A DNA stretch of 64,000 nt from an uncultured Faecalicatena sp. (GTDB lineage: Bacteria > Bacillota > Clostridia > Lachnospirales > Lachnospiraceae): positions 62,001-126,000 of the forward strand of contig CAOKHZ010000011.1 in the NCBI GenBank assembly GCA_948468385.1. The letters run 5' to 3'. Position 1 is the stretch's first letter. The number at the start of each line of letters is the position of its first letter. The position numbers were made by a program, and so were the translations under genes. Below the pieces are notes generated by a model. The model searched no databases. It was not told where the DNA came from and saw only the letters and a program-made list of their open reading frames with translations. Positions 8,762-18,685 of this stretch are shown here, piece by piece.

Positions 8762-9952
8762 ATGCGTGACGCGGAAACGATTATCGACTTTTGCCGGAAT
8801 TTTAGACAACTCCATCCATACCCCCTTCATTTTTACTATGATAATCAACTCATGATAGATTTGCCCGCTTTCCACATTGACCTTGTCGCGCCGTTCTATG
8901 AGCAAATCCTCGCTTTGGAAAAACAAGCTTTTCTTTTTGAAATTGCCGAAAACTTTATGATTGGGGGGGTATACTCCGATGACCGGCGCGTATTACTGTT
9001 GCTTGGTCCCGCGCTCACTGCCACGCTCACTACGGCAAACCTCCATGGTATTCAGCAACTGTATCAACTTTCTTCGGATTCAAAGGATGCCCTCGTTTCC
9101 TATATTGGTCCCGGTGCTGGAAAAACCTTGTTTCATTTTCGTACCGTGTTGCGGCTCGTCAATTATTTTTTGAATCAAACGCCGTCTGATGAGTCCGAGG
9201 CGTCTTTGTACTTTGCAAACGAGGAAATTAACAAAGAGATTCGAAAAGAAAATCTGGAAAAAAATGCCTATGAACAGCAATACGCGTCCTACCGGCTTGC
9301 ATATGAGTTTGAACAAAATATGTTAAACGCAATAAAAGAGGGAAACGAAAAAGTGATAGGCCAAGTCGCTTTAAGCATGAGCATGCATGTAGGCACGCTC
9401 TCAAGTGCTTCCGTGCGGCAGGCAAAGAATCAGTTTATCTGTATTGCCACCTTGGCGACCAGAGCCGCCATTCAAGGCGGCCTTGACTTGGAAAATGCCT
9501 ATAGCCTCAGCGATTCTTATATCCAAAAAGCAGAGGCATGCACGACTTGCGCCCCCGTAAATGAATTGATTGACACGATGCTTTTGGATTTTACCGTGCG
9601 CACAAAGCAGGCAAAATTTAACGCCGATGTAAGTGGAGACCTCTATCTCTGCATCCGTTTCATCCGCAACAATACACGTCAGCCATTGAGCGTCCGTGAC
9701 GTGGCAAATTTTGCACATTTGAGCGTGCGCCAGCTTGACCGTAAGTTTTCCTCCGACTTGGGGTTTTGCCCCAAGGAATTTATCGTGAGGTGCAAATTGG
9801 AGGAAGCAAAGGAAATGCTGACGTACACGAATAAATCCTTGAATGAAATCAGCCAGATTCTTTGTTTTTCTAGTCAATCTTACTTTAATAACGTGTTCAA
9901 AAAACATTTTAACATGACGCCCGGGGAGTTTAGGAAGTTGCAAAAAACTTGA
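8762..9952 (+). CDS. AraC-family transcriptional regulator
   Basis: The 396-residue protein ends in a typical AraC/XylS DNA-binding domain of two helix-turn-helix motifs (about residues 295-393): the first in VRDVANFAHLSVRQLDRKF, the second in NEISQILCFSSQSYFNNVF, then the family tail KKHFNMTPGEFRK. The N-terminal 280 residues form a sensor region I cannot assign, with a predicted helical segment near residues 155-190. Its divergence from the GPH/GH51 operon suggests it activates that operon in response to an arabinose-type ligand. GAGGGG lies upstream of the ATG. Confidence 0.88.
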   Translation: MRDAETIIDFCRNFRQLHPYPLHFYYDNQLMIDLPAFHIDLVAPFYEQILALEKQAFLFEIAENFMIGGVYSDDRRVLLLLGPALTATLTTANLHGIQQLYQLSSDSKDALVSYIGPGAGKTLFHFRTVLRLVNYFLNQTPSDESEASLYFANEEINKEIRKENLEKNAYEQQYASYRLAYEFEQNMLNAIKEGNEKVIGQVALSMSMHVGTLSSASVRQAKNQFICIATLATRAAIQGGLDLENAYSLSDSYIQKAEACTTCAPVNELIDTMLLDFTVRTKQAKFNADVSGDLYLCIRFIRNNTRQPLSVRDVANFAHLSVRQLDRKFSSDLGFCPKEFIVRCKLEEAKEMLTYTNKSLNEISQILCFSSQSYFNNVFKKHFNMTPGEFRKLQKT

Positions 9953-9980
9953 TTTTTGTGCCGGGCAAAATAAAAAAATG

Positions 9981-10009
9981 TTGACCAGCGTTTGTTCATG
10001 CAATATAAT
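9981..10009 (+). promoter_or_regulatory. Strong predicted sigma-A promoter for the FIST/MCP genes
   Basis: TTGACC at 9981-9986, a 17-base spacer and a perfect TATAAT at 10004-10009 precede the FIST gene by about 95 bases. Confidence 0.75.
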
Positions 10010-10105
10010 GATACTGACGAAATTCTCCTATTGATTTTATGCGACGGCCGCCCGTGACGCGGAGGGCATGGAAGGAAATAACATGGATAAGAAAGGAATC
10101 GTATC

Positions 10106-11161
10106 ATGAAACAGTTTTTTGGAATGAGCCAGCGAGGTGACTTGAACGAGGCGGTACGTGGATTGTCCGCGCCCCAGTTTATCATGCTTTTTTCAAATAC
10201 CGACCAGTTCGAGAGACATGTGAGGGAGCTTGAGGGGCTTTATCCCGGAGTTCCCAGTATCGGATGCATCGGCATGAGTTATGACACGAGAATCGTGGAA
10301 AAAGGGGTGGGAGTCATCGCGTTTTCGGGCGGTGTCAGTGTCGCGGCCGACGTGTTGGAAGAGGTATCCGTCATGCCGGTCAAGTATATCGACCGTCTTA
10401 AGCGTGACATGAACAAGGTGAGCGCCTCGCAGGACAATACGATTTGTATTGATTTTTGCGCGGGGAACGACGCATGCGTGTTGACCACGATTTATACCGT
10501 GTTGAAGCGCAGGGGCATTTCCCTCGTGGGCGGAACCGGGGACGCAGGCAAGGTGTCCGCCAACGGCAGGGTTTACGAGGATGCCGTCGCTTATGCCCTG
10601 GTCAAGAACCAGAACGGCCGTGTGAAGGCTTACAAGGAGAACATATACCACCAGTTGGAGCAGCACCGCTTTATCGCTTCCAAGACGGATAAGTCCCGAT
10701 ATATCATCGGCGCGTTGAACGGCCGCCCGGCAAGGCAGGTGTATCAGGAGATTTTACATATATCGGAGCAGGAGATTCAGACGAGGACGTTTCAGAATCC
10801 ATTTGGGAAGTTGAACGGTGACGACACTTGTATCATCTCCATAAAAGAGGTGGAGGGCGATGCCCTGGCGTGTTTCCGGCAGGTGAATGATTCAGACGTG
10901 CTGGTCTTGTTGGAACTGGGAGATTACCGGGCGATTGTAAAAAGCACCATCGACATGATCCATCAGGACTTCCCGAGGGTCTCGGCAGTATTTTCCGTGA
11001 ATTGCTTGTTCCGTTACATGTTGTTTAATGAAAATCATTACATGCAGGAGTATTTGATGGAAATGAGCAAATTAGGCGGCCATGCGGGCTTCGTGGGCTA
11101 TGGGGAACATTACAACAATCGATTCGTGAATCAGTCCATGACTTGCGTGGTATTTGAGTAA
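10106..11161 (+). CDS. FIST-domain sensory protein
   Basis: The 351-residue soluble protein fits the FIST_N plus FIST_C architecture. The N-terminal part has the SIGCIGMSYDTRIVEKGVGV pattern (an early Gly-Cys followed by conserved glycines) and the C-terminal part ends in GFVGYGEHYNNRFVNQSMT, the conserved Gly/Glu/Asn tail of FIST_C. FIST domains are thought to bind small ligands, possibly amino acids, and feed signalling proteins. The gene is followed 15 bases later by a receptor-like signalling protein, so the pair probably forms one sensory unit. GAAAGGAATC lies upstream of the start. Confidence 0.85.
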   Translation: MKQFFGMSQRGDLNEAVRGLSAPQFIMLFSNTDQFERHVRELEGLYPGVPSIGCIGMSYDTRIVEKGVGVIAFSGGVSVAADVLEEVSVMPVKYIDRLKRDMNKVSASQDNTICIDFCAGNDACVLTTIYTVLKRRGISLVGGTGDAGKVSANGRVYEDAVAYALVKNQNGRVKAYKENIYHQLEQHRFIASKTDKSRYIIGALNGRPARQVYQEILHISEQEIQTRTFQNPFGKLNGDDTCIISIKEVEGDALACFRQVNDSDVLVLLELGDYRAIVKSTIDMIHQDFPRVSAVFSVNCLFRYMLFNENHYMQEYLMEMSKLGGHAGFVGYGEHYNNRFVNQSMTCVVFE

Positions 11162-11176
11162 GGGGGGAGTAAAATC

Positions 11177-12124
11177 ATGCTGTTTCGAAAAAAGAGCGGA
11201 CAAGGAAATGACAAGATGTCGGAAAAGGGGGCTAGCCTGGGGCCGGTGCTGCACGTGATGGACAGCCTGAAGGATTATCATACGGAATTGGTACAAAAAG
11301 AGGTGGCATCGCTTCGGGAACTGGATGGCATTGGCGCATCTTTTGGCAATGTCCTCGCGGAGGCGGAGCGGTTTCAGGAGAGACTGCAGGATTTCGGAGA
11401 AAACTTTTCGAGCATCGAGCAGGCGTCGGGGCAGTTCGTGACCGTGAAGGATACGATTGCCTTATCCGTGTCACGCGCGCAAAGCGGGGTGGAAGAACTG
11501 AAGAATAGTTCCATGCGGGTGGAGTCGTATTTTTCGGAAATGGAGAGTACGTTTGAAAGCTTGCAGAACGCGGTGGAGGAGATTAAGCAATGTACCGGAA
11601 AGATTGCCTCCATAGCGGAACAGACGAACATTCTGGCGTTGAACGCTTCCATCGAGGCGGCGCGGGCGGGCGAGCAGGGAAAAGGGTTCGCGGTCGTGGC
11701 CGTGGAAGTGAAGAAACTCGCGGAGGAAATCAAAGGGCTGACGGAAGCGGTAGATTCCGGTGTCGGGGACGTGGAACGCAACACGGAAAAATTAAACAAT
11801 AGCATCGACACTTCTCAGGAGGCCTTGGGTGAAAGCCTGAAGAAAGTGGATGACACATATGAGATGTTTGATGAAATCACGCGTTCCGCGGAAGGTGCCA
11901 CGACGGTGCATATGGAAATTTCAAGGGTGATTGGTGATTCTACGTCGGCGTTGCAGATGTTGTGCGGATTTTTCGACCAGATTAGAGACAAATATCAGGA
12001 CGTGGTAAAGCATATTAAGCGGGCCGTGGGGCTTGGAACCACGAAGAGTGCCATGTTTGAAGATATTGACAACATGATGGCGCAGATTCCGCCGATTATT
12101 AATGAATACGAAAAGCGAGGTTGA
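11177..12124 (+). CDS. Soluble methyl-accepting-chemotaxis-type signalling protein
   Basis: The 315-residue protein has no transmembrane segment. It is largely coiled coil, with the highly conserved MCP hairpin tip around residues 145-185: the stretch [19 protein letters not shown] followed by [17 protein letters not shown]. This tip normally contacts CheA and CheW. No ligand-binding domain is present in the protein itself, so the FIST protein encoded immediately upstream is the obvious candidate sensor input. GGGGGGAG precedes the ATG. No che genes are in the window. It may regulate a non-chemotaxis output. Confidence 0.88.
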   Translation: MLFRKKSGQGNDKMSEKGASLGPVLHVMDSLKDYHTELVQKEVASLRELDGIGASFGNVLAEAERFQERLQDFGENFSSIEQASGQFVTVKDTIALSVSRAQSGVEELKNSSMRVESYFSEMESTFESLQNAVEEIKQCTGKIASIAEQTNILALNASIEAARAGEQGKGFAVVAVEVKKLAEEIKGLTEAVDSGVGDVERNTEKLNNSIDTSQEALGESLKKVDDTYEMFDEITRSAEGATTVHMEISRVIGDSTSALQMLCGFFDQIRDKYQDVVKHIKRAVGLGTTKSAMFEDIDNMMAQIPPIINEYEKRG

Positions 12125-12175
12125 GTCGTTTTGTTACCATTTGGGCGGTCATGAATGGCAACGTTTTTGGGATAA

Positions 12176-12197
12176 AGAGTTTCGCTTGCGAAACTCT
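12176..12197 (+). terminator. Small hairpin after the MCP-type gene
   Basis: AGAGTTTCG and CGAAACTCT form a 9-bp stem with a four-base loop about 50 bases after the MCP stop. No T-run follows, so its role is unclear. Confidence 0.4.
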
Positions 12198-12216
12198 CGC
12201 GCTTGTAAAGAAATAA

Positions 12217-12254
12217 AAGGCGGTAGGATTTTAATGTATATATCCTACCGCCTT
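12217..12254. terminator. Bidirectional terminator between convergent genes
   Basis: AAGGCGGTAGGAT at 12217-12229 pairs perfectly with its complement at 12242-12254 around a 12-base loop. The flanks are A-rich on the left and T-containing on the right, as expected for a terminator used from both sides. It lies between the MCP-type gene and the small minus-strand CDS. Confidence 0.8.
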
Positions 12255-12304
12255 ATTTCCAACCATATTCTGCTTTTGCTTTTGTTTCCCGCATGGCGCG
12301 CGCC

Positions 12305-12478
12305 TTATCTGGCAAACGCCGGAATGTAGGAATTGCTGATGTTTGCGGAAGCAAGCGTCATCAAAATCTGCTCGTGGTTCTCCTTGATGTACGCGATAAA
12401 TCTCTCCACCAACTGATTGGATACCTCCATCATGGCCTTCGTGGTTTCATAATCCATGTTCATAAATGCTGTCATCAT
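12305..12478 (-). CDS. Small hypothetical protein, 57 residues
   Basis: A short minus-strand frame begins ATGATG at 12478 with AAGGAG about nine bases upstream and ends with TAA at 12305. The predicted protein starts MMTAFMNMDYETTKAMMEVS, is mildly amphipathic and helical in the middle (QLVERFIAYIKENHEQILM) and ends SNSYIPAFAR. It has no signal peptide, cysteines or transmembrane segment. A strong bidirectional terminator lies just beyond its stop, which fits a real transcript. I do not recognise the family. The good ribosome-binding site, codon pattern and terminator support it being a gene; the opposite-strand frame over the same DNA is a shadow. Confidence 0.65.
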   Translation of the reverse strand: MMTAFMNMDYETTKAMMEVSNQLVERFIAYIKENHEQILMTLASANISNSYIPAFAR

Positions 12479-12787
12479 AATAATAGACTCCTTTCAAATG
12501 CATTGTTTTTTAGTTTGTTTTTGTCATCCGGACTTTGTGGCGAAGCGCCTTTGTCTGTTGACGTGTATTATACTATCATGACTTGAAAGAAATGTTTAGA
12601 TGGTTTTTTGACTAAAAAGTAGGGCAATATTGACATCCATATTTCCATTTCGGTCTTCTTCGCTCCGCTTCGGTCCGTCCGAAACAAGGCCACTGGCACT
12701 TAGGGTCGCCATGGGCGATTTTAAATGGCCGCAGGCCGTGATAGTAACCGTGATTTCCCCTAAATGCTTTCAATCGAGAAAAAACAG
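12479..12787. other. Intergenic stretch with little recognisable content
   Basis: About 310 bases separate the small minus-strand gene from the FMN riboswitch promoter. A TATAAT on the minus strand (12567-12572) could belong to the small gene's promoter, but no good -35 box pairs with it. Nothing else stands out. Confidence 0.5.
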
Positions 12788-12816
12788 TTGCATTATTCTC
12801 CCAGCGGCGTTATAAT
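12788..12816 (+). promoter_or_regulatory. Predicted promoter of the FMN-riboswitch transcript
   Basis: TTGCAT at 12788-12793, a 17-base spacer and a perfect TATAAT at 12811-12816 place the transcription start a few bases before the riboswitch. Confidence 0.6.
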
Positions 12817-12833
12817 GACACTTGTAATTGAAA

Positions 12834-13058
12834 AAATCTTCGGGGTCGGGTGACTGGCGGTGTAGAATGTCAAGTTCGCATGTCAGAATTCCCAACCGGC
12901 GGTATAGTCCGCGAACTGCTTGGCGTATATTTCAAGCGGCCGAACCGGTGACATGAGAGTCCGTGTTTATGGAGACGACGTGGTGTTTCGTTTCTCCTGC
13001 GGGCATGGAAGCGTGAATTCCGGTACCGACAGTAAAGTCTGGATGAGAGAAGAAAGAG
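12834..13058 (+). ncRNA. FMN riboswitch (RFN element)
   Basis: The conserved blocks of the FMN aptamer appear in order: ATCTTCGGGGTCGGGTG at 12836, GAATTCCCAACCGGCGGT near 12886-12903, AGTCCGCGAAC near 12906, then GTGAATTCCGGTACCGACAG and TAAAGTCTGGATGAGAGAAG up to 13052. It is longer than the usual 130-150 bases, because about 90 bases of extra stem lie between the AGTCCGCGAA block and the GTGAATTCC block. A terminator follows. Binding of FMN is expected to switch off the riboflavin transporter downstream. Confidence 0.95.
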
Positions 13059-13101
13059 TATGGCATGCGATTGCGTGGCATGTCATGGATGACGAATTTA
13101 G

Positions 13102-13134
13102 ACCTCTGGAGAATTTCCAGAGGTTTTCTTTTTT
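13102..13134 (+). terminator. Riboswitch expression-platform terminator
   Basis: ACCTCTGGA at 13102-13110 and TCCAGAGGT at 13116-13124 form a 9-bp stem with a five-base loop, followed by TTTCTTTTTT. It lies between the FMN aptamer and the transporter gene. Confidence 0.92.
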
Positions 13135-13225
13135 CCGCGACCCCGATGATACTACGGATTGCTCGCGCTACGTGCTCCTGCAATTCTGGTATCGTCAAAT
13201 CTAGTTGAAAAAGGAGAGAAAGACA

Positions 13226-13936
13226 ATGAGTACACAAACACAAGCAAACACGCAGACACAAGTTATGACGCAAACGGATACGGCAAAAGCCGTCATGCGT
13301 GCGAAGGCATCTGACCAGTCGGCACAATCCGTGGCAGGAGCAAGGCCAAGGATTTCCGTCCGCATGTTGGTGCAGATTGGCATGTTGGCGGCCATCGCCG
13401 TCGTATTGATGTTGTTCGAGGTTCCGCTGCCTTTTGCGCCCTCTTTCTATGAGATTGACTTCAGCGAAGTGCCGGTGATGATAGGGTGCTTTGCCATGGG
13501 GCCGGGCGCGGGCGCGGTCATTGAGCTGATAAAGATTTTGCTGAATTTCGTCATTAACGGAACGGTGACGGCCGGGGTCGGGGAAATGGCCAATTTTGTC
13601 ATTGGCTGTTCACTCGTCGTGCCGGCGGGCATCATCTATAGACGTGACCATACGAGAAAGGGAGCCTTGCTTGGCATGATCGCGGGGACGGTCTTGATGG
13701 TCGTGCTTGGATGCTTCATCAACGCGTTCGTGCTGCTTCCGGCATATGGGAGCGCGTTTGGAATGCCGATTGACGCGCTCGTCGGCATGGGGACGGCGGT
13801 GAACCCGCATATTACCAGCTTGAGCACGTTCGTCATTTTGGCAGTGGCCCCGTTCAATCTGCTTAAAGGCGTACTGGTATCGTTGATTGTCATGCTGATA
13901 TATAAGAAAATCAGCCCGATTTTAAAGATGAAATAA
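13226..13936 (+). CDS. ribU: Riboflavin ECF transporter substrate-binding component
   Basis: The 236-residue membrane protein has about six helices after a charged, Gln/Thr-rich N-terminal tail of some 45 residues. The RibU signature FEVPLPFAPSFYEIDFSEVP, with GCFAMGPGAG after it, is plain. S components bind the vitamin and use a shared ECF energising module (EcfA, EcfA' and EcfT) encoded elsewhere. The ATG at 13226 has AAGGAG upstream; an in-frame TTG at 13205 lacks one. Control by the upstream FMN riboswitch independently supports riboflavin or FMN as substrate. Confidence 0.93.
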   Translation: MSTQTQANTQTQVMTQTDTAKAVMRAKASDQSAQSVAGARPRISVRMLVQIGMLAAIAVVLMLFEVPLPFAPSFYEIDFSEVPVMIGCFAMGPGAGAVIELIKILLNFVINGTVTAGVGEMANFVIGCSLVVPAGIIYRRDHTRKGALLGMIAGTVLMVVLGCFINAFVLLPAYGSAFGMPIDALVGMGTAVNPHITSLSTFVILAVAPFNLLKGVLVSLIVMLIYKKISPILKMK

Positions 13937-14040
13937 GAGTCACGGTTTCCGTTACAATTCAACAACGCGCCAGCGTGGTGACTGGCTCGGGCCAAACGGT
14001 AATCGGTTTCCTTCCAAAAAACGTGAATGGTCATAAAAAG
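13937..14040. other. Intergenic DNA downstream of the riboflavin transporter
   Basis: No gene or clear terminator is visible between the transporter stop and the next promoter. Confidence 0.4.
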
Positions 14041-14069
14041 TTGACAAATTTGTAAAAGTATAGTAGAAT
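14041..14069 (+). promoter_or_regulatory. Strong predicted promoter with a long leader before the wall hydrolase
   Basis: A perfect TTGACA at 14041-14046 and TAGAAT at 14064-14069 are 17 bases apart. A leader of about 170 bases follows, containing a repeated TAACAATT (near 14079 and 14090). I looked for the c-di-AMP and c-di-GMP riboswitch motifs often found before wall hydrolases and did not find them. Confidence 0.75.
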
Positions 14070-14245
14070 GCCGTCTTGTAACAATTACTTAACAATTGTA
14101 ATAAATGTGGAACGTCTGCCATATAATTTACAGATAGGACAAAGTGTCAGCGAAAGAAAGTAAGCATATCATGATGATATCAGGGTTAAAAGTTCATGCG
14201 ACATATGCTGAAATCGGCAGGACGTATAAAGGGAGGTAACAAATA

Positions 14246-14971
14246 GTGATTTCAAATAGTTACAATAGGTTTACAAAAGGGTTAATCGCCATCGTGCTCG
14301 CGGCCGTCTTGGCGTATGGGTTTACCAGCCATGCGGCAGGGGTGGCCAACGATTACCATGCGGGAGAAAAAGTGAGGAAGAACGAGCAGATTTTCTCGGT
14401 CAGCGCGGAGCTTTTGGAGATTGCCGATAGGGAGGTCGAAACCACGCAGGTCGCGGCGCTGATGGCGGAGGCGAAGTATCTGGCGAAGAAGGCAGAGGAG
14501 GAGCAACGGGCAATTGAGGAGGCGCTTCGCGCGGAAGCGGAGCGAAAAGCGGCGGAAGAAGCAAAGAGGCAGGAGGCTGCAGCCAGACAGGCGGCTTCGT
14601 CAAACGTCACATGGACGCAGGAGGCCGCGGTATCGGCAGATTATAGCGAGCAGGAACTTTTGGCGGCCTTAATCTTCTGCGAGGCCGGAAACCAGCCTTA
14701 TGAGGGGCAGGTGGCGGTCGGCGCGGTTGTTCTAAACCGCGTGCGCAGCGGCTCGTACCCGAACAGCATCCGGGAAGTGATTTACCAATCCGGCCAGTTC
14801 GGGCCGGCAGGGAGCGGGTGGCTTGACCGGGTACTTTCAAGCGGCGGCTATACGGATACCGCGCGCCAGGCGGCCGCGGACGCGCTTGCGGGCAGCAACC
14901 CGATTGGTGGATGCTTGTACTTTGGCTGCGGGGATTATGGGACAAAAATTGGCGATCATTGGTTCCATTGA
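14246..14971 (+). CDS. SleB-type cell wall hydrolase with signal peptide and coiled coil
   Basis: The 241-residue protein starts at GTG 14246, with GGGAGG nine bases upstream. Residues 1-31 are a signal peptide with an Ala-rich hydrophobic core and a likely cut near SHAAG. Residues 65-115 are an alanine/glutamate-rich coiled coil. The C-terminal domain from about residue 132 is the SleB/Hydrolase_2 fold, with LLAALIFCEAGNQPYEGQVAVGAVVLNRV containing the catalytic glutamate and the later GQFGPAGSGW segment. Such enzymes cut peptidoglycan as lytic transglycosylases or amidases in spore cortex or vegetative wall. The coiled coil may place it at the surface. Confidence 0.88.
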   Translation: MISNSYNRFTKGLIAIVLAAVLAYGFTSHAAGVANDYHAGEKVRKNEQIFSVSAELLEIADREVETTQVAALMAEAKYLAKKAEEEQRAIEEALRAEAERKAAEEAKRQEAAARQAASSNVTWTQEAAVSADYSEQELLAALIFCEAGNQPYEGQVAVGAVVLNRVRSGSYPNSIREVIYQSGQFGPAGSGWLDRVLSSGGYTDTARQAAADALAGSNPIGGCLYFGCGDYGTKIGDHWFH

Positions 14972-15072
14972 TTTACATGAACAATGAGCTGGGCGGCTGC
15001 AAAGCGGACATTTGACGCTTGTATCATGCATGTTGCGGTAAAAATCGGGAGATACTAACCTTCAGTGTATCA

Positions 15073-16437
<1,365 letters not shown>

Positions 16438-16475
16438 AAACCTGGTAAAAGGAATTTTTTCCAACTGTATGAGTG

Positions 16476-16503
16476 GTTTGGATGCTCTTTGGGGCATCCA
16501 AAC
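16476..16503 (+). terminator. Hairpin between enolase and the LytTR regulator
   Basis: GTTTGGATGC at 16476-16485 and its exact complement at 16494-16503 form a 10-bp stem with an eight-base loop. No T-run follows, so it may be a leader structure rather than a terminator. Confidence 0.55.
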
Positions 16504-16584
16504 GCACGGCTGGGAATTTTGCACGCGTGGCCCACGCGACAAGGGCGCGCGTGGCACGAACGAAGAATGACCGGGGGAACGTGG

Positions 16585-17304
16585 ATGCTACGCATTGCCA
16601 TAGTGGAAGATGAAGAACTGTATGTCAAGCAGATTGGGGAATATATCGAGAGGTACGGCAGGGAGAACCAGATGGAGATTTCCACCATCGTTTTTGGTGA
16701 CGGTGCGGGGATTGTCAAGGATTATCAGAACGTCTATGACATTATCCTTTTTGACATCGCCATGCCGCAGGTGGACGGGATGGAGGCGGCGGGCCGCATA
16801 CGCGAACTGGATGAGGACGTGGTCATCGTGTTCATCACCAACATGCCGCAATATGCCGTTCGCGGGTACGAGGTGGGAGCGTTGGACTTCATGGTCAAGC
16901 CGATCGAGTATCCTTTGTTCTCCATGCGTCTTAGCAGGGCGATTGGACGGGCCAGGAAACGCAGTGACGAACAAATCTTGCTTAGCTTTGCAGGGCGCGT
17001 GAAACGAATTGGCGTGCGACACATTTATTACGTGGAAGTGCAGAACAAGATGCTGCATTACCACACGGACGAGGGTGAGTACGTCCTGCGGGGGACGATG
17101 CAGGGCGCGTTGTCGGAGCTGGAAAAGCACCATTTCGTACGGTGCAATTATTGGTACGTCGTCAATTTGTTGCATGTGTCGGAGGTGAAAAAGGACATGG
17201 CCGTCGTGGCCGGGGAGGAACTCGTCATCAGCCGCCGCAACAAGACGGCATTTTTGGCCGCGTTGACGGAATACATGGGAGGTGGCCAGGGATGGAGCGG
17301 TTAA
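16585..17304 (+). CDS. LytTR-family response regulator (AgrA/VirR-like)
   Basis: The 239-residue protein has a receiver domain with acidic pocket EDE at residues 8-10 and phospho-acceptor D57 in ILFDIAMP, and the conserved lysine in FMVKPIEY. From about residue 135 a LytTR DNA-binding domain follows: RIGVRHIYYVEVQNKMLHYH and later HFVRCNYWYVVNLLHVSEV. Regulators of this type bind paired direct repeats about 21 bases apart. ATG 16585 has GGGGGA at a six-base distance. The cognate GHKL kinase gene overlaps its end. A candidate operator pair is seen 1.3 kb downstream at 18646-18676. Confidence 0.9.
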   Translation: MLRIAIVEDEELYVKQIGEYIERYGRENQMEISTIVFGDGAGIVKDYQNVYDIILFDIAMPQVDGMEAAGRIRELDEDVVIVFITNMPQYAVRGYEVGALDFMVKPIEYPLFSMRLSRAIGRARKRSDEQILLSFAGRVKRIGVRHIYYVEVQNKMLHYHTDEGEYVLRGTMQGALSELEKHHFVRCNYWYVVNLLHVSEVKKDMAVVAGEELVISRRNKTAFLAALTEYMGGGQGWSG

Positions 17305-18572
17305 GGATCATAGGGCTTGTCTCTTTCTTCTGGTGCTCGGCGATACTATATTTGCTTCCATTACGCCCCAGACGCTCTGGATTTGTCAAAAGAACCGTGG
17401 CAGGATTGCTGGCAGGGCATGCGCTTGGCACGTGCGTGATGCTGGCATGGCGCGACTTGGGCGGGAGGACGTGGCTGTTTCTTTGTTCCTACTTATTGAT
17501 TGTCGCGTTTTTGCTGTGGTGTACAAAAATCGAACTGTCGGCGGCTTTTTACTGCGGCGTCTGGATTTTGTTGACTCCCCAAATCCTGCTGGAGTTTTGG
17601 TGGTTCGTCTTGCGTGGGGAGACGTTGGGGTTGTCGGGACTTGGCCGGTGCTTGGCGGTGGTTGGTTTTTTCTCGTCGGGGATTTTGGCGGTCGGCCTTA
17701 CCATCGCCCGTTGGATGCCGGAGCAGGGAGTATATCACGTGGGGCCTAGGCAGCTTAGTTCCGCGCTTTTGCTTTTGGTGATTTTTGAAATGCTGATGCA
17801 GGTCTTGGATGCGAGATTGGACGATTCCGGCTTTACCTTTGAGCAATTGAGTATCATTTTTGCCCAGATTTACTGCCTGACGATTTTATACATGCAAAAC
17901 GAGCTGTTTAAAAAAAGCGCGATGCGGGAAGAACTGCGGACCTTGAATCTTTTGCGTCAGCAGCAGGCGGAGCAGTACGCCATCTCCAAGGAGAACGTGG
18001 ACTTGATTAATCGGAAGTGCCATGACCTGAAGCATCAGATTGAGGCGGTGCGCCATGTCGTGGGCGAAGAGGAACGGGAGGAGTACTTGAAGGAAGTGGA
18101 AGATTCCATCCAGATTTACTCGGCCATCGTCAAGACGGGGAACGAGGTGCTTGACACGCTCCTGACCGAGAAGAGCCTGCGTTGCGTCAAACGTGATATT
18201 TCCGTCAATTGCGTGGCGGACGGGAAGGCACTTTCGTTTTTGGATCCCATTGATTTGTACACGATTTTTGGCAACGCGATTGACAATGCCGTGGAGAGCG
18301 TGGAGCAGCTCGAACAACCGGAGAAACGCCAGATAGACGTGATGGTGTATACGCGGCAGAAATTTTTGATTATACACATCGTCAACCCGATGGCCGTGAT
18401 GCCACAGTTCGTGGGAGATTTGCCGGTGACGACGAAGAAGGACAAAGATTATCATGGGTACGGACTGAAAAGCATCCGCCGAACGGTAAAAAAATATGAC
18501 GGGTTCGTGTCGGTCGGTACACAAGACGGTTGTTTTTCACTGAAAATGCTGATTCCGATACAAGGGATTTGA
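17292..18572 (+). CDS. GHKL-domain sensor histidine kinase (AgrC-like)
   Basis: The 426-residue protein overlaps the response regulator gene by 13 bases. The first 200 residues contain about six transmembrane helices forming the sensor. Then come a coiled coil, the phospho-acceptor region NRKCHDLKHQIEAVR, and a GHKL ATPase domain with the N-box GNAIDNAVESVEQL and the G-box YHGYGLKSIRRTVKKYDG. The layout matches AgrC/VirS kinases that detect secreted peptides. No pre-peptide or AgrB-type processing gene was seen next to it, so the signal is unknown. Confidence 0.88.
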   Translation: MERLRIIGLVSFFWCSAILYLLPLRPRRSGFVKRTVAGLLAGHALGTCVMLAWRDLGGRTWLFLCSYLLIVAFLLWCTKIELSAAFYCGVWILLTPQILLEFWWFVLRGETLGLSGLGRCLAVVGFFSSGILAVGLTIARWMPEQGVYHVGPRQLSSALLLLVIFEMLMQVLDARLDDSGFTFEQLSIIFAQIYCLTILYMQNELFKKSAMREELRTLNLLRQQQAEQYAISKENVDLINRKCHDLKHQIEAVRHVVGEEEREEYLKEVEDSIQIYSAIVKTGNEVLDTLLTEKSLRCVKRDISVNCVADGKALSFLDPIDLYTIFGNAIDNAVESVEQLEQPEKRQIDVMVYTRQKFLIIHIVNPMAVMPQFVGDLPVTTKKDKDYHGYGLKSIRRTVKKYDGFVSVGTQDGCFSLKMLIPIQGI

Positions 18573-18600
18573 ATTTCATACGAGATACGAAAGAAGAAAG

Positions 18601-18632
18601 GGAACGGGTGACGACGTGAGTTCACTCGTTCC
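18601..18632 (+). terminator. Hairpin after the two-component operon
   Basis: GGAACGGGTGA at 18601-18611 pairs with TCACTCGTTCC at 18622-18632 apart from one mismatch. A short T-containing stretch follows. It probably ends the kinase transcript. Confidence 0.6.
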
Positions 18633-18645
18633 TCGCTTTATTATA

Positions 18646-18676
18646 ACCACTTGGGCAATTTTGGAAACCACTTAGG
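18646..18676 (+). promoter_or_regulatory. Paired direct repeat, candidate LytTR operator
   Basis: ACCACTTGGG at 18646-18655 and ACCACTTAGG at 18667-18676 lie on the same face of the helix with 21-base periodicity, just upstream of the -35 box of the GH2 promoter. This spacing is typical of LytTR-family regulators, and such a regulator is encoded just upstream. Confidence 0.55.
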
Positions 18677-18685
18677 AAAAACGAC

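Noticed and set aside
8612..8926. Minus-strand open frame of 104 codons overlapping the AraC-family gene start
   Set aside because: It is antisense to a well-supported gene start and promoter, has no ribosome-binding site and no recognisable motif.
12293..12586. Plus-strand open frame of 97 codons
   Set aside because: It is the complement of the small minus-strand gene, which has the better start signal and terminator.
12920..13204. Plus-strand open frame of 94 codons before the riboflavin transporter
   Set aside because: It lies within the FMN riboswitch and its terminator, which explain the sequence better.
14041..14245. Possible c-di-AMP or c-di-GMP riboswitch before the wall hydrolase
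   Set aside because: The conserved aptamer blocks of either class could not be found in the leader.
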